Assembly: GCA_965214205.1 (NCBI GenBank) | Contig: OZ243941.1 | Span: forward strand, 2,108,001 to 2,172,000 | Reading direction: 5' to 3' | Length of the DNA: 64,000 nucleotides | From: G963663315 sp965214205 | GTDB taxonomy: Bacteria > Pseudomonadota > Gammaproteobacteria > Arenicellales > Poriferihabitantaceae | In this document: positions 43,741-52,728 of the stretch, piece by piece | How the letters are laid out: the number at the start of each line of letters is the position of its first letter | Position numbering within the stretch: the first letter of the stretch is position 1 | Notes under the pieces: model-generated | Told to the model about the DNA's origin: nothing | The model's input: only the letters and a program-made list of their open reading frames with translations | The model's database searches: none | Made by a program: the position numbers and the translations under genes

Positions 43741-46599
43741 ATGTCCAAAGCAGATGATTTCACCACTCGCCATATCGGCCCCCATCCCGATCATATTGCC
43801 CGGATGCTGGAAACGCTTGGGCTGGAATCCCTGGATGAACTGATTGAACAGACCATTCCCGAGTCCATTCGCAGTCAAAGTGAATTTGATCTGCCCCGCT
43901 CCCTGAGTGAAAACCGGCTGAACAAATTGGGTCGGCAAATCGCGTCCGGCAATACGTTAGCTGTTTCGATGATCGGGCTGGGTTATTACGGAACGGTCAC
44001 TCCGCCCGTAATCCGTCGGAACGTCATGGAAAACCCGGACTGGTACACCGCATACACGCCTTATCAACCCGAAATCAGTCAGGCCCGCCTCGAAATCCTG
44101 ATTACCTTTCAGCAGATGATCATGGATCTCACCGCAATGGAACTGGCCAACGCCTCTTTGCTGGATGAGGCCACTGCCGCCGCCGAGGCCATGATGATGG
44201 GGCTTCGGGTATCAAAGAACAAATCAAATCGGTTTTTTGTTGATCAGGAGTGTCTCCCCCAGACCATTGCAGTCATACAGACCCGCGCCGAACCATTAGG
44301 GGTAGAGGTCGTGGTGGGGGATTACCAGGTTGATATAGAACAGGGCGGGTTTTTCGCGGGACTGCTCCAGTATCCCGCCGCGTCCGGCCAGATACGGGAC
44401 TACACAACCGCGATTGGTCAACTGAAATCACAAAACGCGGTAGTCGTGATGGCGGCTGACCCGCTGGCTTTGACCTTATTGAAACCTCCGGGGGAAATGG
44501 GGGCAGACATCGTCATAGGCAGTACCCAGCGTTTCGGGGTGCCGATGGGATTCGGCGGCCCGCATGCCGCTTACATGGCTACCCGTGAAAAATATAAACG
44601 CCTGTTGCCGGGGCGTCTGATCGGCGCCACCATTGACGCAAATGGCAATCTGGCTTACCGCATGGCGCTACAAACCCGGGAACAGCATATCCGGCGCGAC
44701 AAGGCGACCAGCAATATCTGCACCTCACAGGTTCTGTTGGCCGTCATGGCCACGGTCTATGCCATGTATCATGGTCCCGAGGGTCTGACCCGGATAGCCA
44801 AAAACATCAACCGGATGGCGCGGGCGGTGGGGCGGGGGCTTACCGGCCTGGGCTTTGAAATAAGCCATCGTCATTTCTTCGACACCATTGTGGTACGAAC
44901 CCGGAACCAGGCCCGAATGATTCTGGACAAGGCTGAACAAGCGCGCTACAACCTTCGTTTGATTGACGACAACCACATCGGCATCAGCCTGGACGAGACC
45001 CTTTCACGGGAAAAGGTGTCTGGCTTACTGGAGGTCTTTGAGGGCGTAACTCCAGGACGAGTCAAGGGCGACCTGTTCAACATTGATCTGGAGCCGTCTA
45101 TCCCGCAGTCACTACAGCGAACCAGTGATTTCCTGACGCACCCGATATTTCATCGCTACCGCTCGGAAACAGAATTCATGCGTTACCTGCGCAAGACGGC
45201 CAGCAAGGATATTACTCTGGCGCGCGCCATGATCCCTTTGGGGTCGTGTACGATGAAGCTCAACGCCGCCAGCGAAATGGAACCCATATCGAACCCGCTT
45301 TTCGCGCATATCCACCCCTTCGCTCCGGCCAAACACACCAAAGGCTACCACCGCATTATCAACCGCCTGGATTCGATGCTGTGCCAACTCACCGGATTCG
45401 ACGGGTTTTCCTTTCAACCCAACGCCGGTTCCCAGGGAGAATACGCCGGACTGTTGTGTATTCGAGCCTGGCATCGCTCACACGGCGATACCCAAAGAAT
45501 GACCTGCCTGATTCCGTCTTCGGCTCATGGCACCAACCCGGCCAGCGCCGTCATGGCGGGGATGAAAGTGGTCGTGGTCAAATGCGACAATCAGGGTAAT
45601 ATTGATCTTGACGATTTCAGGGACAAGGCGGAACAACACAGTCAGGTTCTGGCTGCCACTATGGTGACCTACCCTTCGACCCATGGCGTATTCGAGGAGT
45701 CCATTCGCGAAATCTGCGAGATCGTCCACTCCAATGGCGGACAGGTATACATGGATGGCGCCAATATGAATGCGATGGTCGGTATCTGTCGCCCCGCTGA
45801 AATCGGCGCGGATGTGATGCACCTGAATCTGCACAAGACTTTTGCCATACCACATGGTGGTGGTGGCCCCGGCATGGGCCCGATCGGAGTCAAAAAACAC
45901 CTGCTGCCCTTTCTGCCCGACCATCCGGTAGTCAGTTGCAATCGCGGCGGCTCCAGTTCTATGGGAACCGTTTCGGCGGCTCCCTGGGGGTCACCACTGA
46001 TATTGCCTATCTCATGGGCTTATATGAGACTACTCGGCAAACAGGGACTGAAACGCTCCACTCATGTAGCTATCCTGAACGCTAACTATATCGCCCACCG
46101 TCTGGACCCCTGTTTCCCGGTTGTCTATAAAGGGGCGAATGGCCGGGTAGCTCACGAATGCGTGATTGATCTGGCGCCGATCAAGGCACGCAGTGGCATT
46201 ACAGTCGAAGATGTCGCCAAGCGTCTGATTGATTATGGATTCCACGCCCCCACCATGTCCTGGCCGGTACCCGACTCCTTCATGATCGAACCCACAGAGA
46301 GCGAATCCCTGGAAGAAATTGATCGTTTTTGCAATGCCTTGATCCAGATTCGGGAGGAAATCAGGGAAATAGAAAACGATCCGGCGCTGCGGGGAAACAA
46401 CCTGTTGACCCATGCGCCTCACGCCTGGCATCTGCTGATCAACGATGACTGGGATCGCCCCTATTCACGGCAACGCGCATTCTTCCCCACCCCGGAAACA
46501 CGCGACAACAAATTCTGGCCACCGACAGGACGGGTGGATCAGGTTTATGGCGATAGAAATCTGGTTTGCTCCTGCCCGGCTGTGAGTGATTATGAATAA
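43741..46599 (+). CDS. gcvP: Glycine dehydrogenase (decarboxylating), P protein
   Basis: 952 aa single-chain P protein with both homologous halves, the usual gammaproteobacterial form. It decarboxylates glycine and loads aminomethyl on GcvH. PLP lysine is Lys699 in HLNLHKTFAIPHGGGGPG. Other blocks: TRHIGPHPDHIARML at the N-terminus, MIGLGYYGT (about residue 78), IPLGSCTMKLNA and THGVFEESI. Its stop overlaps the start of lipA by 8 bases. Confidence 0.97.
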   Translation: MSKADDFTTRHIGPHPDHIARMLETLGLESLDELIEQTIPESIRSQSEFDLPRSLSENRLNKLGRQIASGNTLAVSMIGLGYYGTVTPPVIRRNVMENPDWYTAYTPYQPEISQARLEILITFQQMIMDLTAMELANASLLDEATAAAEAMMMGLRVSKNKSNRFFVDQECLPQTIAVIQTRAEPLGVEVVVGDYQVDIEQGGFFAGLLQYPAASGQIRDYTTAIGQLKSQNAVVVMAADPLALTLLKPPGEMGADIVIGSTQRFGVPMGFGGPHAAYMATREKYKRLLPGRLIGATIDANGNLAYRMALQTREQHIRRDKATSNICTSQVLLAVMATVYAMYHGPEGLTRIAKNINRMARAVGRGLTGLGFEISHRHFFDTIVVRTRNQARMILDKAEQARYNLRLIDDNHIGISLDETLSREKVSGLLEVFEGVTPGRVKGDLFNIDLEPSIPQSLQRTSDFLTHPIFHRYRSETEFMRYLRKTASKDITLARAMIPLGSCTMKLNAASEMEPISNPLFAHIHPFAPAKHTKGYHRIINRLDSMLCQLTGFDGFSFQPNAGSQGEYAGLLCIRAWHRSHGDTQRMTCLIPSSAHGTNPASAVMAGMKVVVVKCDNQGNIDLDDFRDKAEQHSQVLAATMVTYPSTHGVFEESIREICEIVHSNGGQVYMDGANMNAMVGICRPAEIGADVMHLNLHKTFAIPHGGGGPGMGPIGVKKHLLPFLPDHPVVSCNRGGSSSMGTVSAAPWGSPLILPISWAYMRLLGKQGLKRSTHVAILNANYIAHRLDPCFPVVYKGANGRVAHECVIDLAPIKARSGITVEDVAKRLIDYGFHAPTMSWPVPDSFMIEPTESESLEEIDRFCNALIQIREEIREIENDPALRGNNLLTHAPHAWHLLINDDWDRPYSRQRAFFPTPETRDNKFWPPTGRVDQVYGDRNLVCSCPAVSDYE

Positions 46600-47569
46600 T
46601 CCCAAACCCGCCACCAATCCGCCGAAAAAAATCATACAGGGCGAAAAGCTGCGGGGCGCGGATAAAATGGCGCGTATCCCGATTCGGGTCGAGCCGGTTC
46701 CCAGAGAGAAACTCCTGCGTAAGCCGCGATGGATCCGGGCCAGCTTCACCGGCACCCCGGAAGTCGTCGCATTAAAGAAAATACTGAGGTCGAAAGGATT
46801 GCATACCGTTTGCGAGGAAGCGGCCTGCCCCAATCTGGGAGAATGTTTCGGCAACGGCACGGCCACCTTCATGATCATGGGAGACATCTGTACCCGCAGA
46901 TGTCCATTTTGTGATGTCGGGCATGGCCGTCCGAACCCGTTGGATGCGGCAGAACCGGAAAATCTCGCGCAAACCGTTGCCGCGATGAAACTGCAATATG
47001 TCGTGATCACCTCGGTTGATCGCGATGATCTGCGCGATGGTGGCGCCAGCCATTTTGTGGACTGTATCCAGGCAGTGCGAACATACAGCCCGCAAACCCG
47101 AATCGAAATACTGACTCCGGATTTCAGGGGCAGAATGGAGAAAGCGGTCGATATTCTGGCCCGCGCGCCGAGCGATGTTTTCAATCATAACCTGGAAACT
47201 GTCCCCCGGCTCTACCGGGAAGTCCGCCCAGGCTCCGATTATCAATATTCTCTTGATCTCTTGCAGCGAGTCAAGCATCGCCACCCGGAGTTACCGACCA
47301 AATCCGGCCTGATGCTGGGATTGGGCGAATCCAGGGCAGAAGTCATTGAGGTCATGGAAGATCTGGTAAATCACCAGGTTGACATGCTGACTCTCGGACA
47401 ATATCTGCAACCGGGCATCCACCATCTTCCGGTGCGCCGGTACTGGCATCCTGACGAATTCGACTCTCTCCGGGAGGTGGCGGAAGCAATCGGCTTCTCC
47501 AACGTCGCCTCCGGCGCCATGGTGAGGTCATCGTACCACGCGGACTTGCAGGCAAGAAATTATGCATGA
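46592..47569 (+). CDS. lipA: Lipoyl synthase
   Basis: 325 aa radical-SAM enzyme that inserts two sulfurs into protein-bound octanoyl groups. Auxiliary cluster motif CEEAACPNLGEC and radical-SAM motif CTRRCPFCDV are both intact; the RSSYHAD ending with its cluster-ligand Ser is also there. ATG at 46592 overlaps the end of gcvP, so GcvH lipoylation is coupled to the glycine cleavage operon. lipB is not nearby. A GTG at 46586 would add two residues. Confidence 0.96.
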   Translation: MNNPKPATNPPKKIIQGEKLRGADKMARIPIRVEPVPREKLLRKPRWIRASFTGTPEVVALKKILRSKGLHTVCEEAACPNLGECFGNGTATFMIMGDICTRRCPFCDVGHGRPNPLDAAEPENLAQTVAAMKLQYVVITSVDRDDLRDGGASHFVDCIQAVRTYSPQTRIEILTPDFRGRMEKAVDILARAPSDVFNHNLETVPRLYREVRPGSDYQYSLDLLQRVKHRHPELPTKSGLMLGLGESRAEVIEVMEDLVNHQVDMLTLGQYLQPGIHHLPVRRYWHPDEFDSLREVAEAIGFSNVASGAMVRSSYHADLQARNYA

Positions 47570-47700
47570 CTATGTATAATTAAAATGTATGTCTGATTGA
47601 AATTATGTATAATCCGATTGAGTTTGGCTATGATAGCCGCACGACTGAATACAATCTAAACTATAACTTTAAACTGTAACTTTTAGGAGAACGTAACGTT
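47570..47700 (+). promoter_or_regulatory. AT-rich leader of the aap operon
   Basis: This AT-rich region carries TATGTATAAT twice (47571-47580 and 47604-47613), each containing a perfect TATAAT box, and a near-perfect tandem 13-base repeat, AAACTATAACTTT / AAACTGTAACTTT (47658-47683), just before the AGGAGA ribosome-binding site at 47685-47690. The second TATAAT is the likelier -10. The tandem repeat may be a regulator site or part of the mRNA leader. Confidence 0.5.
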
Positions 47701-48720
47701 ATGAAATTTACCAAATCCGCAGCGCTAATCGCTGCGTCATCACTGATTACAATGACTGCCCAGGCTGGCACACTGGAAGATGTGCAGGCCAGAGGAGAGT
47801 TGAACTGTATCGTCACGACAGGTCTGGCAGGTTTTGCGGCGCCGGACGCAAACGGGCGTTGGGACGGCTTTGATGTCGGCTTTTGCCGCGCGGTAGCCGC
47901 CGCTGTTCTGGGAGATGGCGAGAAAGTCAAATTCGTTCCTTCAACCGGAAAAACCCGTTTTACACTATTGAACTCAGGCGATGGCGATATTCTGTTCCGT
48001 AATACGACCGAAACCCTGAGCCGTGACGTTGACCTCAAGCTGACCTTCCTGCCAGTCAACTATTACGATGGACAGGGCTTCCTGATCAGGAAGAATATGG
48101 GAATAACATCCGCAACACAACTGGATGGCGCTTCGGTTTGTATCCAGACCGGCACGACCACAGAGTTGAACCTGGCCGACTATTTCCGTATCAATGGCAT
48201 GGGCTATGAGCCGGTAGCTATCGAAACCAACGAAGAGGGCATCGCCAACTATTCCGCCAATCGTTGCGACCTGTATACAACAGACGCATCCGGTCTGGCT
48301 TCCACCCGCGCCGCTCTGGAAGACCCTTCAGCGCACATGATTCTGCCTGAAATCATCTCCAAGGAGCCACTGGGTGGAGCCGTTCGCCATGGTGACGATG
48401 AGTGGGCTGATATTGGCAAATGGGTGGTCAACGCAATCATCATTGCCGAAGAACTGGGTATTACCTCAGCCAATGCCGGTGAAATGGCAATGGAAGCGGG
48501 CGACAATCCAAGCATTAACCGACTGCTCGGCACTGAAGGCAATATGGGCGAAATGCTGGGGCTGGATGCACAATGGGCGCTTCGCGCAATTCAGGCCGGT
48601 GGTAACTACGCTGAACTGTTCAACAAGAATATCGGCCCGGACACCCCCCTTGCCCTGGAGCGCGGTCTGAACGCTTCCTGGAAGGATGGTGGCATCCTGT
48701 ATGCAGCTCCCATTCGTTAA
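47701..48720 (+). CDS. aapJ: General L-amino acid ABC transporter, periplasmic binding protein
   Basis: 339 aa, secreted (signal peptide about residues 1-22, TAQAG cleavage region). Mature protein shows LNCIVTTGLAGFAAPDANGRWDGFDVGFCRAVAAAVLGD, cut here into its recognisable parts LNCIVTTGLAGF and GFDVGFCRAV, the typical family 3 amino acid-binding start, and the AapJ-type DLYTTDASGLASTRA. It begins an operon with two permeases and an ATPase. A hairpin terminator directly after it probably limits read-through, so the binding protein is made in excess. Confidence 0.93.
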   Translation: MKFTKSAALIAASSLITMTAQAGTLEDVQARGELNCIVTTGLAGFAAPDANGRWDGFDVGFCRAVAAAVLGDGEKVKFVPSTGKTRFTLLNSGDGDILFRNTTETLSRDVDLKLTFLPVNYYDGQGFLIRKNMGITSATQLDGASVCIQTGTTTELNLADYFRINGMGYEPVAIETNEEGIANYSANRCDLYTTDASGLASTRAALEDPSAHMILPEIISKEPLGGAVRHGDDEWADIGKWVVNAIIIAEELGITSANAGEMAMEAGDNPSINRLLGTEGNMGEMLGLDAQWALRAIQAGGNYAELFNKNIGPDTPLALERGLNASWKDGGILYAAPIR

Positions 48721-48758
48721 TCGAACCGGGAGAGTCCACCGGACTTAAGACAACCAAA

Positions 48759-48788
48759 AAGGGGCACTGTTACAGTGCCCCTTTTTTT
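48759..48788 (+). terminator. Attenuating terminator between aapJ and aapQ
   Basis: GGGGCACT (48761-48768) pairs with AGTGCCCC (48774-48781) around a 5-base loop and is followed by seven T residues. It lies inside the operon, 85 bases between stop and next start, a known arrangement that lowers permease levels relative to binding protein. Confidence 0.92.
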
Positions 48789-48805
48789 ATTAAAAGCACA
48801 TTACA

Positions 48806-49993
48806 ATGAATGAAATAGCGCTGCCTCGGCAAAACGCCCTTTCCCGTCTGTGGAATAACAAGGAAGCGCGTTCAGTCATTATCCAGATTATTGCAGTTGT
48901 ACTGATCTTCGGTTTCTTTGCCTATCTGATACGAAACGCCGTAGTCAATCTGGAGGCTCTTGGCAAGGGATACAGCTTTGGTTTCCTGACCCAGCCTTCC
49001 AACTACGACATCAATCAGCATTTTATTGAATACAGTTCCCGATCATCCCATTTGCGCGCGATGGCGGTGGGTATTCTCAACACCCTGCTGGTCGCCGTAT
49101 GCGGGCTGGTTCTGGCCACCATTCTGGGCTTTGTCCTGGGTGTATTACGCCTCTCCAAGAACTGGCTGACCAACAAACTGGCTTATGTTTATATCGAGTA
49201 CGTAAGGAACGTACCCGTTCTGCTCCACATCCTTCTGATTCATGGCGTTATCGTTTATAGCCTGCCGGTTCCGAAGCAGGCTATCAGTCTGAACGATGCC
49301 GCGTTTTTAACCAATCGTGGATTCGTTACACCCAAACCACTTTTTGAACCCTTGTTCTGGATTGTCGCCGGACTGGCCGTTGCGGGCATTCTTTTCAGTC
49401 TGTGGTTTATCCGACATGCTAAAAAAGTGCAGGATCAGACCGGGAGCCATTACCCGGTATTCTGGATAAACCTCGGCGCGATAGTCGGGCTACCTCTGCT
49501 CATGTATTTTGTGCTGGGCAGCCCGATCACCTGGGATACTCCAGAGTTGAAAGGCTTTAATTTTGCCGGCGGGATGGTTCTTCGACCGGAGTTTATCGCT
49601 CTCTGGCTTGCGCTATCGCTCTATACCGCCGCTTTCATCGGCGAGATTGTGCGCGCTGGCATCCTCGCGGTCAATTATGGCCAGACCGAAGCCTCTTATG
49701 CGCTGGGTATCAATCGCAGCCGTACCTTGAGCCTGGTAGTCATTCCCCAGGCGCTCCGGGTGATTGTTCCACCTTTGACCAGCCAATACCTGAATCTGAC
49801 GAAAAACTCCTCCCTGGCAATCGCCATCGGCTACATGGATATTGTCGCTACGATCGGCGGGATTTCCCTCAACCAGACCGGGCGGGAAATGGAGTGCATG
49901 ACGATTGTTCTGTTGCTGTACCTGTGCATGTCGCTGATCATTTCTGCGGTGATGAACTGGTACAACAACCGGATCAAGCTGGTTGAACGGTAA
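48806..49993 (+). CDS. aapQ: General L-amino acid ABC transporter permease 1
   Basis: 395 aa inner-membrane permease with a long N-terminal extension, typical for AapQ. About eight hydrophobic segments; the histidine/polar amino acid permease coupling loop is seen around residues 293-325 (GQTEASYALGINRSRTLSLVVIPQALRVI). It follows the intergenic terminator and precedes aapM by 20 bases. Confidence 0.93.
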   Translation: MNEIALPRQNALSRLWNNKEARSVIIQIIAVVLIFGFFAYLIRNAVVNLEALGKGYSFGFLTQPSNYDINQHFIEYSSRSSHLRAMAVGILNTLLVAVCGLVLATILGFVLGVLRLSKNWLTNKLAYVYIEYVRNVPVLLHILLIHGVIVYSLPVPKQAISLNDAAFLTNRGFVTPKPLFEPLFWIVAGLAVAGILFSLWFIRHAKKVQDQTGSHYPVFWINLGAIVGLPLLMYFVLGSPITWDTPELKGFNFAGGMVLRPEFIALWLALSLYTAAFIGEIVRAGILAVNYGQTEASYALGINRSRTLSLVVIPQALRVIVPPLTSQYLNLTKNSSLAIAIGYMDIVATIGGISLNQTGREMECMTIVLLLYLCMSLIISAVMNWYNNRIKLVER

Positions 49994-50013
49994 CGGACTC
50001 AAGGATACCCACC

Positions 50014-51123
50014 ATGACCCAGAAAACATATAAGCCTGGCGAGCACCCGAACCTCCCTCCCCCGTCGAATATTATCGGCCCGGTTGCATGGATCAGAGGA
50101 AACCTGTTCTCCTCCCCCACGAACATTGTAATGACCCTTCTCGTGGCATGGTTTCTCTACAAGATACTACCCGCCGCAATTGACTGGTTATTTATCGACG
50201 CAGTCTATGTCGGCGAAAACCGGGATGAATGCAGAGCCAAAGGAGACGGCGCCTGCTGGGCGTTCATCGGTGAACGAATGAGACTGTTTGCCTACGGATT
50301 CTATCCCATTGAGGAACGCTGGCGCGTCAACCTGTCCTTTGTCCTGCTATTCGTGGCAGCGGCCGCTGTCCTGTTCGACAATTTCCCTTACCGTAAATAC
50401 GGTTTGTATTTTGCGGCTGCATTTCCTTTTATCGCAGGCTGGCTCCTGATTGGCGGATACGGGCTGACCCCGGTCCCGACCGATAAATTCGGCGGCTTCA
50501 TGCTGACCCTGGTGGTTGGCGTAACCGGCATTGCGTTTTCACTCCCGATAGGTATTGCGCTGGCGCTTGGGCGTCAGTCAAGACTGCCGATCATCCGGTT
50601 GTTCTGCGTCGGGTTTATCGAATTTATCCGGGGAGTTCCACTCATCACCCTGTTGTTCGTAGCCTCAACCATGTTGAGTTACTTTCTGCCACCCGGTACT
50701 TCGTTTGACCTTTTGCTACGGGTATTGATCATGGTCACTCTGTTCGCTTCGGGCTATATGGCGGAAGTCATACGGGGAGGATTACAGGCGTTACCCTCAG
50801 GTCAGATCGAAGCAGCCGATGCAATGGGGTTGAAGTACTGGCCTGCGATGCGTTTGATCGTCTTGCCTCAGGCCCTGAAAATCTCCATTCCGGGAATCGT
50901 CAATACCTTTATCGGACTATACAAGGACACCACACTGGTTCTGATCATCGGCCTGCTGGATCCGTTGGGAGTCGGACGCGCCTCCCTGGCTGACACTAAA
51001 TGGACCGGCCTGTCCAATGAGGTCTATCTGTTTGTAGCTATTTTCTTCTTCATATCCTGCTTTGCAATGGCAAGGTACTCCCTGTATCTCGAAAACAAAC
51101 TGCAAACCGGACATAAACGATGA
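50014..51123 (+). CDS. aapM: General L-amino acid ABC transporter permease 2
   Basis: 369 aa partner permease. N-terminal membrane helix region (about 33-60), a Cys-containing periplasmic loop (DECRAKGDGACW), further helices and the coupling loop SGQIEAADAMGLKYWPAMRLIVLPQALKI (about 258-290). With AapQ forms the heterodimeric channel. 49 bases separate it from aapP. Confidence 0.93.
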   Translation: MTQKTYKPGEHPNLPPPSNIIGPVAWIRGNLFSSPTNIVMTLLVAWFLYKILPAAIDWLFIDAVYVGENRDECRAKGDGACWAFIGERMRLFAYGFYPIEERWRVNLSFVLLFVAAAAVLFDNFPYRKYGLYFAAAFPFIAGWLLIGGYGLTPVPTDKFGGFMLTLVVGVTGIAFSLPIGIALALGRQSRLPIIRLFCVGFIEFIRGVPLITLLFVASTMLSYFLPPGTSFDLLLRVLIMVTLFASGYMAEVIRGGLQALPSGQIEAADAMGLKYWPAMRLIVLPQALKISIPGIVNTFIGLYKDTTLVLIIGLLDPLGVGRASLADTKWTGLSNEVYLFVAIFFFISCFAMARYSLYLENKLQTGHKR

Positions 51124-51172
51124 GCCTGGGCAATGATCGGAAAGGCAACCTAACTCTGGCGGGAATCTGACA

Positions 51173-51949
51173 ATGAACGAACAAACATCCACGATGGAAA
51201 ACACCGGACAACCTGAATACGCCATCGTCATCAAAGCCATGCACAAATGGTACGGCGAATTTCATGTGCTCAAAGACATCAACCTGAACGTAACCCGCGG
51301 AGAGAAGATAGTCATCTGTGGACCGTCCGGGTCGGGCAAGTCAACAGTCATTCGTTGTATCAACCGACTGGAGGAGCATCAACAGGGCGACATCATTGTC
51401 GATGGGGTTGAATTAACCAACGACCTCAAGAAAATCGAGCTGGTAAGACGGGAAGTGGGCATGGTGTTTCAGCATTTCAACCTGTTTCCGCACTTGACCG
51501 TGCTGGAAAACTGTACACTGGCCCCGATCTGGGTACGCAAGACGCCAAAGGCAGAGGCGGAAGATGTCGCAATGCAGTTCCTGGAAAGAGTGAAAATCCC
51601 CGAACAGGCGAATAAGTACCCGGGACAGCTTTCCGGTGGTCAGCAACAACGGGTCGCTATCGCCCGCAGCCTGTGCATGAAACCGCGCATTATGCTTTTC
51701 GACGAGCCTACCTCAGCGCTTGACCCTGAAATGATCAAGGAAGTGCTGGATGTCATGATTGAGCTGGCTGGCGAAGGAATTACCATGTTGTGCGTCACTC
51801 ACGAGATGGGGTTTGCCAAAACTGTTGCCGACCGGGTTATTTTCATGGATGGCGGAGAAATCATCGAAGAAAACAATCCGAACGAATTCTTCGACAACGC
51901 ACAACACGAACGCACCAAGCTGTTTCTCAGCCAGATTCTCGAACACTAG
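51173..51949 (+). CDS. aapP: General L-amino acid ABC transporter ATPase
   Basis: 258 aa. Walker A GPSGSGKST (about residues 46-54), Q-loop FQHFNLFPHLTVLEN, signature LSGGQQQRVAIARSL, Walker B RIMLFDEPTSALDPE and the switch His in CVTHEMGFAK. This is the polar amino acid (PAAT) ATPase family. Last gene of the aap operon; the two-component pair follows after 98 bases and may monitor the same nutrients, which is inference. Confidence 0.95.
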   Translation: MNEQTSTMENTGQPEYAIVIKAMHKWYGEFHVLKDINLNVTRGEKIVICGPSGSGKSTVIRCINRLEEHQQGDIIVDGVELTNDLKKIELVRREVGMVFQHFNLFPHLTVLENCTLAPIWVRKTPKAEAEDVAMQFLERVKIPEQANKYPGQLSGGQQQRVAIARSLCMKPRIMLFDEPTSALDPEMIKEVLDVMIELAGEGITMLCVTHEMGFAKTVADRVIFMDGGEIIEENNPNEFFDNAQHERTKLFLSQILEH

Positions 51950-52047
51950 CCATTCCTGTGCCCAAGCCCCCGTCCCCCTTGACAAGCGGGAATCCACAAC
52001 CCGGCATGCCACGCTCCAACCGGCCTCATCCGCTGTAACCCATCTCT

Positions 52048-52728
52048 ATGCGTATACTTATAATTGAAGACGACCAGAAAACTGCGTCATATATACAAAA
52101 AGGACTGGTGGAAGCAGGCCATGAAGTCGATATTGCCTCCAGTGGCGACTCCGGCTTCACTCTGGCCAGAGACGGTGACTACCAGGCATGGATCGTCGAC
52201 CGGATGCTGCCGGTCATGGATGGTCTTACCATCGTCTCGAACCTACGGCAACAAAACAATCATACCCCGGCATTGATATTGAGCGCCCTGGGCGATGTCA
52301 ACGACCGGGTTGAAGGATTGAACGCGGGCAGTGACGACTACCTGACCAAACCATTCTCCTTTTCAGAACTGCTGGCGCGCCTTGAAGCGTTGTTTCGAAG
52401 AGCCGCGGTCGAAACTCCGGAAACCATCCTCGTTGCGGGCGACCTGGTGATGGACCTGCTGGGCAGAGAGGTAAAACGCGGGGACAGCGTGATAGACCTC
52501 CAGCCCCGTGAATTTCGCCTGCTCGAATACCTGATGAGACACAGCAACCAGGTAGTGACACGGACCATGTTGCTGGAAAATGTCTGGGACTATAAATTCG
52601 ACCCACAAACCAATGTCATTGATGTGCATATCAGCCGGTTGCGCGGCAAAATAGACAAGAATTTCGACATCCCCCTACTCAATACCGTCCGTGGAACGGG
52701 CTACATCCTGCGTGCAGAAAAGACATAA
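52048..52728 (+). CDS. OmpR-family response regulator
   Basis: 226 aa. Receiver domain with E7-D8-D9, phospho-acceptor Asp51 (IVDRMLPVMDG) and YLTKPF; C-terminal winged helix with VIDVHISRLRGKID and TVRGTGYIL. It resembles the CusR/QseB-type regulators. The following kinase gene starts inside it. Confidence 0.93.
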   Translation: MRILIIEDDQKTASYIQKGLVEAGHEVDIASSGDSGFTLARDGDYQAWIVDRMLPVMDGLTIVSNLRQQNNHTPALILSALGDVNDRVEGLNAGSDDYLTKPFSFSELLARLEALFRRAAVETPETILVAGDLVMDLLGREVKRGDSVIDLQPREFRLLEYLMRHSNQVVTRTMLLENVWDYKFDPQTNVIDVHISRLRGKIDKNFDIPLLNTVRGTGYILRAEKT

